A stretch of 64,000 nucleotides of DNA from Clostridia bacterium (lineage in GTDB: Bacteria > Bacillota > Clostridia > UMGS1883 > UMGS1540), in NCBI GenBank assembly GCA_017442155.1, contig JAFSAU010000008.1, forward strand, positions 131,649 to 195,648, given 5' to 3'. Both the position numbers and the translations under genes were made by a program. Positions 17,552-25,627 of the stretch are shown in pieces; within the stretch, counting starts at the first letter, position 1, and the number at the start of each line of letters is the position of its first letter. The notes under the pieces were generated by a model that worked only from the letters and a program-made list of their open reading frames with translations, ran no database searches and had not been told where the DNA came from.

Positions 17552-19852
17552 ATGATAAAAAAAGTTTTTGTTTTTATTTTAGCTTTATTTTTGTTGACCG
17601 GAACCTGGTTTTCGGCCCCCGTACGGGGTATTGCGGCTTCGCTCCCGGGAGAAAACATCCTGGGCGGCAGTGGCTTTGAGGGGCCTCTGAATGAACAAGG
17701 CGAGGCAGAACCTTGGAAGATAAGCGGCGGGGGCTGGGGGCAAGGCAATTGCGGAAACGTGGTGACGGCCCAGGACGCCCCGGAAGGGGACAGCTATATG
17801 TGCTTGCAGTCAACTGCGGCTTCAACGAAGCCCATTCTGCTGCAGCCCTCCGTTCCCATTGAGGCAGGTGCTACATATAATCTGACGTTTTATGTGCGTT
17901 CCGAGGAAGGAACCCGGGCGGCTGTAAAGCTCGAATATTATAAGGCGGGCGTTAGCGGATCTGTGGATTTTTTATCGGAAAGTTTATCAGATACGAATGG
18001 CGAATGGGTGGAGAAATCCATTCGGTTTACACCGTCCGTGGAGATTCAGCCGACAAAAGTATCGTTTTTATTCCGCCTCTCGGCAGCCGGGACCGTGCAC
18101 TGGGATAATATCAGGTGCGTAAAAGTGCAGGAAGCACCGTATTCTGTAATGCTGACAGACGAAAAATTTTATTATACCGGTACAGAAACCGGAACAGCCA
18201 CCCTTTCCAAAACGGGTCTGCGGACCGTAGACGGTGCAATAACGGCAGATTTTTCGTTATGTGATGAAGACGGAACGGTAATAAACGAGAGGCGTGGTAT
18301 CCCGTTTTCAGATGAAAGTGTACAGTTTACGTATTCGGTTGCAGATTTTGCTCTGAAAAAGAAATACACTGTTTTTTATACGGTGCATGCCGATGGTATC
18401 GAGGTGGAAAGCGGTGCAGAAAAAGTGTATCGGTACAACAGACCCTGGATGATTGATGGAAATGGAAAAATATATCATCCTGCGGATGTTTCCGAAGATG
18501 GAAAAATTACAGTAGGTGCAAAGCCTTTTATGCCGGTGATGGGCTATCATGTCCAGACGGACAATACGGAGCAGTATACGTACGCCTCGCAAATCGGCGT
18601 GAACGTCGTGCAGTTTTTTCCATGGTCAACAAAGGCCGAGTCGATTCAGAAGAAGCTTGATTTGCTTGCAAAGTATGACCTTTTGGCTTTTGTAGCCCTG
18701 TATGGAAGTGCTGTGGAGGATGCACAGAAAATTGTGGAAGCATCGATGAATCACGAGGCTGTTTTCGGATATATGCTTATGGATGAGCCGCTGAATAACG
18801 GGGAATCGATGGAAAAGATGGAGACGTTATATAAGGCGGTACGGGATGTGGACGATAAGCACCCCACATATCTTGTAGAATCCATGTCCAAAAAGCATAA
18901 ATATGCAGAAATCGCCAGATACGCTGACATTTTTGCCACTGATCCCTATCCTGCAAGTGCTGAAATTGCCGGGACAAATCCAACCGTAGGGGTGGAGACG
19001 GCAAGAGCAGCCGTTCGGGATAAGAAACCGGTCATGTGCATAAACCAGTGCTTTCCGCTTGCCGGCTATCAGCCGGATGGGGAGACAGTGCGAAACATGA
19101 CCTATCAAGCCCTGCTGGCAGGGGCTTCCGGTATCGGCTATTATGATTTGCGGGATACAAAAGGCTATAACGAGGATGGCACCACAGACGAAGAAAAGTT
19201 TGTACATCTCTGGGAGCGGGTGTGCTGGTCCGATATGGTAAGCTTTGCGGAAAATGAAATGGATTTTGCATACAAAGCCTTTATCAGCGGTGAATATGAG
19301 ATACTTTCAGAAAACATGACCGATACATACTGGTATAGGATGCTTCGTGCCGGAGAGAACGTTCGCTGTGTTCTGCTAAACCGGACAAATTCTGCACAGA
19401 GCGTCGAGATTCCGTTTTCCGAGCCGTGTTGCTCTGTTTCTGTTTTGGCTGGAAATTCCGCAAATACGCCGGTTTACGAAAACGGAAAAATAAAGGTTTC
19501 ACTTCTTCCGCTTTCGGCACTGCTTCTTGAGCCAGGGGAAGCACTGGTGTTTATGCAGAACGGCAGGGAGACCGAAACACTTCAAAGTGGCACTGTTTCT
19601 ATAAAGTATTGCCATTATAGTGCAGAAAATTCGGATTTCACTGTTTATATTGCACTGTACGGCGGCGAGGTGCCGGAAACGGAAATGGTGCATGTAGCAC
19701 CGAAGAGCAGAGTAACTGCCGGGAAAAGTCAGATGGTAACGCTGGAAATGCCCGTTCAAAGTGCTGCGGGGCGGTATATAAAAGTATTTGTTATGGAAAA
19801 CGGCTCCTTTTTCGCGAGCCGGATATATGAATTGAGAGGGACTGCAGCATGA
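17552..19852 (+). CDS. Secreted glycosidase-like protein without SLH anchor
   Basis: A 766-residue exported paralogue of the SLH enzyme at 14400. Signal peptide to about residue 30 (VFVFILALFLLTG core), one CBM4/9-like module (about 35-195), an Ig-like domain (200-300), a TIM-barrel (about 325-590) beginning FMPVMGYHVQTD, and a C-terminal beta-sandwich (600-766). The barrel has YMLMDEPLNN (D411-E412) and VMCINQCF with Gln499 in the usual nucleophile strand. With no SLH repeats it would be released or held by other means, so it may work away from the cell or at the wall interior. Start 17552 is supported by GAGGG; the ATG at 17537 lies inside the hairpin's flank. Its stop overlaps the next start by 4 bases. 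Confidence 0.83.
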   Translation: MIKKVFVFILALFLLTGTWFSAPVRGIAASLPGENILGGSGFEGPLNEQGEAEPWKISGGGWGQGNCGNVVTAQDAPEGDSYMCLQSTAASTKPILLQPSVPIEAGATYNLTFYVRSEEGTRAAVKLEYYKAGVSGSVDFLSESLSDTNGEWVEKSIRFTPSVEIQPTKVSFLFRLSAAGTVHWDNIRCVKVQEAPYSVMLTDEKFYYTGTETGTATLSKTGLRTVDGAITADFSLCDEDGTVINERRGIPFSDESVQFTYSVADFALKKKYTVFYTVHADGIEVESGAEKVYRYNRPWMIDGNGKIYHPADVSEDGKITVGAKPFMPVMGYHVQTDNTEQYTYASQIGVNVVQFFPWSTKAESIQKKLDLLAKYDLLAFVALYGSAVEDAQKIVEASMNHEAVFGYMLMDEPLNNGESMEKMETLYKAVRDVDDKHPTYLVESMSKKHKYAEIARYADIFATDPYPASAEIAGTNPTVGVETARAAVRDKKPVMCINQCFPLAGYQPDGETVRNMTYQALLAGASGIGYYDLRDTKGYNEDGTTDEEKFVHLWERVCWSDMVSFAENEMDFAYKAFISGEYEILSENMTDTYWYRMLRAGENVRCVLLNRTNSAQSVEIPFSEPCCSVSVLAGNSANTPVYENGKIKVSLLPLSALLLEPGEALVFMQNGRETETLQSGTVSIKYCHYSAENSDFTVYIALYGGEVPETEMVHVAPKSRVTAGKSQMVTLEMPVQSAAGRYIKVFVMENGSFFASRIYELRGTAA

Positions 19853-20640
19853 AAACAGCAATTTTTTATCATCATGTTTTGAAAGCGGCAGAAGAAACGG
19901 GGAAACCGGTTTCGGAAATATTGAAAATTCTCCATGCAGAAGGACTGGAGGGCGTCGATATCAACGCCCCGGATGCCGATAATGTACTTTTGGAAATGCT
20001 GGAGAAGACGGGCCTTCAAGTATCTTCGCTTTACCGGGTTGTCCCTGTTTTTTCCGGCGAAACACAAAAGGGAATAGAGCTTGTAGATAAAGCGGCAGAA
20101 ATCGGATGTAAAACAGTAATGCTTCTGCCCGGTTCCATCCCCGAAGAAATGGATAAGGAAACAGCTCTTCTGCAAAGCGCGGGACCGCTCCGGGAAATTT
20201 CGGATTACGGGCAGAAACACGGGGTTTCCGTTACGGTGGAGGATTATGACGGCCGTACCCTGTTTGGTACTTCGCAGGATATGCTTTATTTTGCGGATAA
20301 GGCCCCAAATCTTTGTTATACATACGACAGCGGCAATTTCTATACGGTGGAGGACCCTCTTGAGGCTTTGGAGGCTTTAAAACCAAAAATCCGGCACGTG
20401 CATCTGAAGGATTATTCCCACAGCCCCACAGCGTTCGGAGCCATTTCACGTACAGTGCGAAGCGGTGAGGTGCTCTACGACGTACCCTTTGGTTATGGCA
20501 AACTTCCGGCAGAAGAGATTCTATGCCGGCTCCGGGAAAACGGATATGACGGATATATGTGCCTTGAACATACAAATGCAGAAAAAATGATGGAGGCCAA
20601 TATAGCGGCCATTCGCTATATCAGAAGTAAATTAAATTAA
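19849..20640 (+). CDS. Sugar phosphate isomerase/epimerase-like TIM-barrel protein
   Basis: A 263-residue cytoplasmic member of the AP-endonuclease-2-like TIM-barrel group. Candidate metal ligands: Glu in VTVEDYDGR, Asp in YTYDSGNF, His in HVHLKDYSHS and Glu in MCLEHTNAEK. ATGA overlap with the secreted glycosidase-like gene indicates translational coupling, and the ribosome site GAGAGGG lies within that gene. It is only distantly similar to the gene at 8743. Inferred role: isomerisation, epimerisation or keto-glycoside cleavage of the sugar released by the surface enzymes. Confidence 0.87.
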   Translation: MKTAIFYHHVLKAAEETGKPVSEILKILHAEGLEGVDINAPDADNVLLEMLEKTGLQVSSLYRVVPVFSGETQKGIELVDKAAEIGCKTVMLLPGSIPEEMDKETALLQSAGPLREISDYGQKHGVSVTVEDYDGRTLFGTSQDMLYFADKAPNLCYTYDSGNFYTVEDPLEALEALKPKIRHVHLKDYSHSPTAFGAISRTVRSGEVLYDVPFGYGKLPAEEILCRLRENGYDGYMCLEHTNAEKMMEANIAAIRYIRSKLN

Positions 20641-20656
20641 AAAAGGAGAGAGTATT

Positions 20657-21985
20657 GTGTTTTATGCAGGTTTTTATGAGGCGGACATTACGCCGCCGAT
20701 GGGAGTTGATATCCCCGGCTATTTTGTAACCAGAAAGGGAAATGACGTTTGGGATACTCTTTATGCCAAGGCGGCAGTTATTTCCGACGGAAAAGAAAAA
20801 ATTGCTTTTCTCATGATTGACAAGCTTTTTGTTTCTACAGAAGAAAGAGATGCAATTTACGAAAGAATTGAAGCCTTTACAGATATCAAAAAAGAAAATG
20901 TGATTCTGTTTGCGACACATACGCATAATGGTGGTACAAGCCTGAAGTGGAGCCCGAATAACGGCGATGTGGATGCGCTGTATATTGAAATGCTCAAGCT
21001 TCGTGCGGCAGATGCAGTTTACCTTGCTGACAAGCGTCTGCAAAAAGCCACATTACATTATGGGCTTGGTATGGTGAATGATGTATCTTTTGTCAGAAAC
21101 TTCTACATGAAGGACGGCAATATCCGTTCCAATCCGGGAAGGCTGAATCCCGATATTGTTCGCCCGATTTCCGAAATTGATCCCGATTTCCCAATTCTGT
21201 TAGCAAAAGATGAGAACGGAAAAATTTTCGGTGCTTTGGCAGAATTTTCTCTCCATAATTGCTGTGTCGGGAAAACGGCCTTCAGCAGTGATTATTCCGG
21301 ATACATGGCAAAAACTTTAAAGAAGACGTACGGACAGGATTTTGTATGTGTTTTCCTAAATGGCTTTTGTGGAAACCTCAATCACCATGATGTAACAAAG
21401 CCTTTTGACGATAACTTTAAATACTATATTCCCATCGGAGAAAGACTGGCAGAAGAATTTGTTCGCGTTGAAAAAGCAGGTCTTTCCGAAGTGAAGGGCG
21501 AAATCCGAACGATTGAAAAAAATATAACGACAAAGCGACGGGAGCTTCCTGAGGAAGAGCTGCAGCGTCTCAGAGACATTGTGGAAGTGAAATACGGCGG
21601 CGTTCAGCCCGAAGGCTATCTTGATCTTGCTTTCCCTGAAAGCCCCCAGATGGAATATTATAATGCAATGAAAATTTTACGTCTTTTTGATAAAACGCCC
21701 GTTGATATTCCTGTACAGCTTAAAGTGTTTAAAATTGGGGATTGTGCATTTTTTGCGTCACCTTGTGAAATGTTCAACCAGTTTGCACAGCAGATTAAGG
21801 AAGGCGTAGACACAGAGCGTAACTTCATAATCGAACTTGCGAACGGAGACCCGACTTGTTATGTCCCGATTCGCGAACTGTTCGGCAGTACTGCCTATGA
21901 GGCATTTTATATGAGCTCGCGCATGGTACCGGATGCCGGCTATATCTGGGCAGACACGTTGATTGAAGCATCAAAAGAGATATAG
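20657..21985 (+). CDS. Neutral ceramidase-like hydrolase (N-terminal domain family)
   Basis: A 442-residue protein resembling the N-terminal domain of neutral/alkaline ceramidases: YEADITPPMGVDIPGYF at the start, the zinc-site-like ATHTHNGGTS (about residue 93), LHNCCVG and NGFCGNLNHHD (about 235). In true ceramidases the last motif is GDxSPN with the nucleophilic Ser; here Ser is absent, so ceramide hydrolysis is doubtful and another amide or ester substrate is likely. No signal peptide is visible, unlike secreted ceramidases, which suggests a cytoplasmic role. GTG start with AAGGAGA upstream. It lies between the isomerase and esterase genes, so a function in glycan or glycolipid breakdown fits the context but is not proven. 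Somewhat A+T-rich. Confidence 0.75.
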   Translation: MFYAGFYEADITPPMGVDIPGYFVTRKGNDVWDTLYAKAAVISDGKEKIAFLMIDKLFVSTEERDAIYERIEAFTDIKKENVILFATHTHNGGTSLKWSPNNGDVDALYIEMLKLRAADAVYLADKRLQKATLHYGLGMVNDVSFVRNFYMKDGNIRSNPGRLNPDIVRPISEIDPDFPILLAKDENGKIFGALAEFSLHNCCVGKTAFSSDYSGYMAKTLKKTYGQDFVCVFLNGFCGNLNHHDVTKPFDDNFKYYIPIGERLAEEFVRVEKAGLSEVKGEIRTIEKNITTKRRELPEEELQRLRDIVEVKYGGVQPEGYLDLAFPESPQMEYYNAMKILRLFDKTPVDIPVQLKVFKIGDCAFFASPCEMFNQFAQQIKEGVDTERNFIIELANGDPTCYVPIRELFGSTAYEAFYMSSRMVPDAGYIWADTLIEASKEI

Positions 21986-22001
21986 AAAGGAAGAATGTAG
22001 A

Positions 22002-22955
22002 ATGGAATCTCTATTTCACGGAACACTTTCAGTCCGACAAGACGATGGCTGGCTTACGCCCCTTCGTTTTACAGAAAAACAGCTGGAAAGCTATGCGATT
22101 AACGAACCGCTTCGGATTCGGAGCATGGCCCCGGCAGGTATACGTCTGGCGTTTCACTCCTCTGCGAAAACCCTTTCACTCTCATACAGAATAAAGGGGA
22201 GAGCACGTACCTGGGCGGCCTTTGATATTCTGGAGGATGGAGAATTCATGGATTCTGTCCTGGTTTGGGAGGACGAAGGAAGCATAGAAATTCCGCTTTC
22301 CGGTGACGAAGCTGTAAAAACGGAAATCTATTTGCCGCACCTTGTAGAGGTGTCTATAAAAGATGTCCGGGGGGATGCGCCTCTCCGGCCGGCACCGAAG
22401 CCGGATACATTCTGGCTTTGTCTTGGTGATTCCATTACCCAGGGTATGGACGCGGTGCATCCGTCTGTGACGTATCCGGCCCGCGTGGCCCGGGCACTGG
22501 GGCTGGATGTATTGAACACGGGTGTCGGCGGCGGTGTTTTCCGGGCGGAGAATCTGGAATATATCGGTCGGGAACCGGATGTGATTACGATTGCGCTTGG
22601 ATGTAACGACTGGGGGCATTCTAAGGATAAGGCGGAATTTACGGAGAATATTCGTTCGTACCTGCAAAAGCTGGACGGTCTGTATGCCTGCAGAAATGTG
22701 TACGGCATTGTGCCCATCTGGCGAAGTGACGCCGATACCGTGCGGAGCGGTATGACCTTTGACGAAATGCGTGCCCTCATCCGGAAGGAGTACGAAAAAT
22801 ATCCATATATCACTATACTGAACGGCACAGACCTTGTGCCGCCAAACACTTGTTTTTACGGCGATGCAGGAGAGCTGAAGGCGCATCCCAACGCAGAAGG
22901 CTTCTGGCAGTATGCACGGAATCTGCAAAAAGCATTGCACATAGAAAAAAACTAA
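22002..22955 (+). CDS. SGNH/GDSL hydrolase, carbohydrate-esterase-like
   Basis: A 317-residue hydrolase with an N-terminal beta-sandwich (about 1-125) and a C-terminal SGNH fold as in carbohydrate esterase families 2 and 3-like enzymes. Block I is CLGDSITQG (Ser about 146), block II Gly in NTGVGGG, block III GCNDWG, and block V AHPNAEGF supplies the His. Probably removes acetyl or similar groups from sugars; no signal peptide, so it would act on imported oligosaccharides. The start at 22002 (MESLFHG) is preceded by AAGGAAG. Last gene of the operon; a strong terminator follows. Confidence 0.87.
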   Translation: MESLFHGTLSVRQDDGWLTPLRFTEKQLESYAINEPLRIRSMAPAGIRLAFHSSAKTLSLSYRIKGRARTWAAFDILEDGEFMDSVLVWEDEGSIEIPLSGDEAVKTEIYLPHLVEVSIKDVRGDAPLRPAPKPDTFWLCLGDSITQGMDAVHPSVTYPARVARALGLDVLNTGVGGGVFRAENLEYIGREPDVITIALGCNDWGHSKDKAEFTENIRSYLQKLDGLYACRNVYGIVPIWRSDADTVRSGMTFDEMRALIRKEYEKYPYITILNGTDLVPPNTCFYGDAGELKAHPNAEGFWQYARNLQKALHIEKN

Positions 22956-22985
22956 AATATCAGTATATTTTTCTGTTCAAACAAA

Positions 22986-23030
22986 AAAATCACCTTCTAT
23001 CTGTTAAAGACGGAAGGTGATTTTGTTTTT
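22986..23030. terminator. Bidirectional terminator at operon end
   Basis: A 12-bp perfect stem (AAAATCACCTTC at 22986-22997, complement 23013-23024) ends in TTTTGTTTTT. The complementary A-run makes it usable by the convergent AraC gene too. Confidence 0.88.
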
Positions 23031-23041
23031 ATCTGAAACAT

Positions 23042-23953
23042 TTATTCGGACTGAGTTTTATCATTTACTTCAAATTCATTTCTGTAGCTTTGCGGTGATT
23101 TTCCGAATCGCTTTTTGAAAAGACGTGAAAAATAGGCGGGGTCGGAAAAACCCAGAACCTCGCTGATTTCATGCATAGAATATGAGGTGCTTCGAAGGAG
23201 AGAACAGGCGTTATCAAGCCGGAGTCGAATGCGGTAATCAACGGGTGTTTGACCGGTGGCTTCCTTGAACAGGCGTATGAAATGATATTTGCTGTAGCCG
23301 GAATTTTTTGCATATTCCTCTACACTGGTATTGGCATAGTATTCCGTTTGAATGGCGGTAATCACACGTTTTATCGAAGAAGCTTGAAGAAAGCTGCTTT
23401 TCTTCTGTGCAATTACACTGAGAAGCTGTATGAGAAGTCCGGTGGAAACAACACTATAATGGAGATTTTTGGTTTGAAGCTCTCCTATAATTAAATCAAA
23501 AATTCGGGTGACACCAGCAGATAAGCCAATGGAATACACGGTTTCTGTCTCCAGATGCAAATCCTGCATAAGCAGGTCAATTTTATCTCCCATAAAATGA
23601 ATCCAATAATATGCCACTAAGTCTGTTTCTTCGATTTTATAACCGTGCCTTGTATTTGGAGGGATGAAAATCAATTCACCTGCTTTCATACATATTTCTT
23701 CTTGACTGGTAATAAAGGTGCTGCTGTTTTTTACAAGATAAATCATGTGCCAGTCGGTAATGTCACCTGCGCGGCGTCCCTGTTCCCGAATCAGGTGGTA
23801 TTTTCTTGCGCCAAAATCCGAGAAACCGCATTCTGTGACCATACAGTCGGAGAGTGAGGCTACGATATCATTGGGATTGGATTGGTAAATGTGGATAATA
23901 TCTCTGCTGGTAGGATTTTTTTCCGAAACCGGGAAGTTTTTTTCGTTAAACAT
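23042..23953 (-). CDS. AraC family transcriptional regulator
   Basis: A 303-residue regulator with an AraC-binding cupin (MKAGELIFIPPNTRHGYKI, about 88-106) and two C-terminal helix-turn-helix units: SVEEYAKNSGYSKYHFIRLF and EISEVLGFSDPAYFSRLFKK. It is divergent from the second glycan operon and most likely controls it in response to a sugar. GGAGG precedes the ATG. It has its own promoter at 24033-24061. Only the HTH part is clearly alike to the regulator at 11967, so the two probably sense different ligands. Confidence 0.93.
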   Translation of the reverse strand: MFNEKNFPVSEKNPTSRDIIHIYQSNPNDIVASLSDCMVTECGFSDFGARKYHLIREQGRRAGDITDWHMIYLVKNSSTFITSQEEICMKAGELIFIPPNTRHGYKIEETDLVAYYWIHFMGDKIDLLMQDLHLETETVYSIGLSAGVTRIFDLIIGELQTKNLHYSVVSTGLLIQLLSVIAQKKSSFLQASSIKRVITAIQTEYYANTSVEEYAKNSGYSKYHFIRLFKEATGQTPVDYRIRLRLDNACSLLRSTSYSMHEISEVLGFSDPAYFSRLFKKRFGKSPQSYRNEFEVNDKTQSE

Positions 23954-24032
23954 GGCAACCTCCGCAATATAATAAAAACAATATGATGTAAAGTCGTAGA
24001 ACCTCCCTGCCGGTTTGGCGGCTCTTGGAATA

Positions 24033-24061
24033 AGAATAGCATAAATTGAGTTCTATTGCAA
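24033..24061 (-). promoter_or_regulatory. Promoter for the divergent AraC gene
   Basis: On the minus strand TTGCAA (24061-24056), a 17-base spacer and TATTCT (24038-24033). Confidence 0.6.
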
Positions 24062-24182
24062 CAAAAACATGGGAATTTATTAAAAAAATTATTAACACAG
24101 ATTCGATGCTGAGTGGAACTGAATCCATTTTACGGAAAAGTAATTTCGCAATATTGTGCAAGAAAGTGGACAATTTTCTGTA

Positions 24183-24211
24183 TTCACTTTTTTGCGAAAA
24201 CATGCTATACT
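24183..24211 (+). promoter_or_regulatory. Promoter of second glycan operon
   Basis: TTCACT (24183-24188), 17 bases, TATACT (24206-24211). TGGACAATTTTCTG at 24167, just upstream, closely matches the -35 surroundings of promoter units A (10628) and B (10737), suggesting shared control. The 307-base gap between the AraC gene and the secreted protein holds only these two promoters as far as can be seen. Confidence 0.55.
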
Positions 24212-24260
24212 GAGTTTAAGCTTAAGCCAAAAACTATAAAATGCATTGGAGGTTTTATTT

Positions 24261-25613
24261 ATGCGAAGGATTATGTCGATTTTAATGGTGGTAGCGTTGC
24301 TGATGGGAGTGTCGGTCATTGTTCCGAAGGCGGCCGATGTAAACGGCTTTTCGGATTCGTTTGAAACATTTGAGGGCGGGATTCCGGCCGGATGGAGGAT
24401 TTCCGAGGGCTCTGCGGAAAATGTATCACAGACGGACAGTGGTGCATTGCAGCTTATAGGAAATGCAGAAACAGATGTGATTAAATTACAGAAGGAAATT
24501 ACATATGTTGGTTGGCAATCGTATGAGGCATCGGCCTGGTATAAGCTTTGCTCTTATGAAAGCGGTAACGGATTCAGAATGTATTTTAAGGATATTTCAG
24601 CAGAGGAAATGGGTGCAAGCAATTATACAACTGCCGTAACGGAGGAGTATAAGTCGCTGGCTTTTGAAGTTCATTATGATTATGATGTGGAAAGAACCGG
24701 AAATCTCATTATAGAACTTTCAGGCAAAGGAACTGTTCTTGTGGGTGAAGTGGGTTTAAGACTTTGCATAAATGGATTGATACCAAACGGAGATTTTGAA
24801 GCAGATACATACAGCACCCGGACGAAGATGGCAAGTGGCGTTTCTGCCGGAATCACACGGGAAGAAAACGGAAATGGCGTTGCTTATATTGAGGGGAAAA
24901 CATGGAGTGAGGGGTTAACATTCAAAGTCGGCGAGAAGGTTGTTCCCGGTAAAACATATATTATTTCCTTCCGATATAAGAATGCGGCCGGTGCGCAGCC
25001 TTGCCTGTACCTGTATTTCGGAACAGAAAAAACCCCGAAAAGCACCTATGATGAAATGAGCAGAACAGAATATCATCCTAATTTTGCGGAGGATAGTGAT
25101 GGCAAGGTTAAAGTGACACCGACAAACGATTGGAAAACGTTTTATGCGTCATTTACGGTCCCGGCAGACGGAACAATCACAGATAAAAATTACAGAAAAC
25201 TGAACTATATAGGGATTCGTGGAAGCAACTCAGAAACGCGAAGCTATTTTGATGATATCCGTTTTATGGAAGCAGCTTCGGAAATGGAGTACACAAACAC
25301 GGGAAATTCTTCGGTCGGAGCTGTTCCGACAGCCGGTGAGACGCTCCGAACCCGTTGCTTTTATGTGAAAGAAACAGCAAATGCATCAGAAACAGCAACA
25401 CTTGTTCAGGCGTTTTTCACTGAGGATACAAACGGAGTACGCCAGCTTTTATCCGTCAATCTCAACAGTCAGCTTGTAACAGCAAAAAATCAATATATTA
25501 CGGTAGAAAATCAGGTGCCGGAAGCGGATGGAAAAACTGTTGTAGCAGAAAGCTATCTGCTCCGTGGTGCGGGGAGTCTGTCACCGATCATTAATAAAGC
25601 AATACTGCATTAA
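24261..25613 (+). CDS. Secreted protein with carbohydrate-binding-like domains
   Basis: A 450-residue exported protein with the same plan as the one at 12924: signal peptide (about 1-24, MSILMVVALLMGVSVI core), two jelly-roll domains (about 28-170 and 175-340, the second ending RSYFDDIRFM) and a C-terminal Ig-like domain (350-450) with LVQAFFTEDTNGVRQLLS and a degenerate LRGAGSLSPI in place of the usual FVWDxxxLRPF. No catalytic motif, SLH or sortase signal. It may be a glycan-binding partner of the giant encoded 14 bases downstream. Start at 24261 is chosen for GGAGG 9 bases upstream. Relatively A+T-rich, as is its counterpart. Confidence 0.8.
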   Translation: MRRIMSILMVVALLMGVSVIVPKAADVNGFSDSFETFEGGIPAGWRISEGSAENVSQTDSGALQLIGNAETDVIKLQKEITYVGWQSYEASAWYKLCSYESGNGFRMYFKDISAEEMGASNYTTAVTEEYKSLAFEVHYDYDVERTGNLIIELSGKGTVLVGEVGLRLCINGLIPNGDFEADTYSTRTKMASGVSAGITREENGNGVAYIEGKTWSEGLTFKVGEKVVPGKTYIISFRYKNAAGAQPCLYLYFGTEKTPKSTYDEMSRTEYHPNFAEDSDGKVKVTPTNDWKTFYASFTVPADGTITDKNYRKLNYIGIRGSNSETRSYFDDIRFMEAASEMEYTNTGNSSVGAVPTAGETLRTRCFYVKETANASETATLVQAFFTEDTNGVRQLLSVNLNSQLVTAKNQYITVENQVPEADGKTVVAESYLLRGAGSLSPIINKAILH

Positions 25614-25627
25614 ACAAGGAGGGCATT

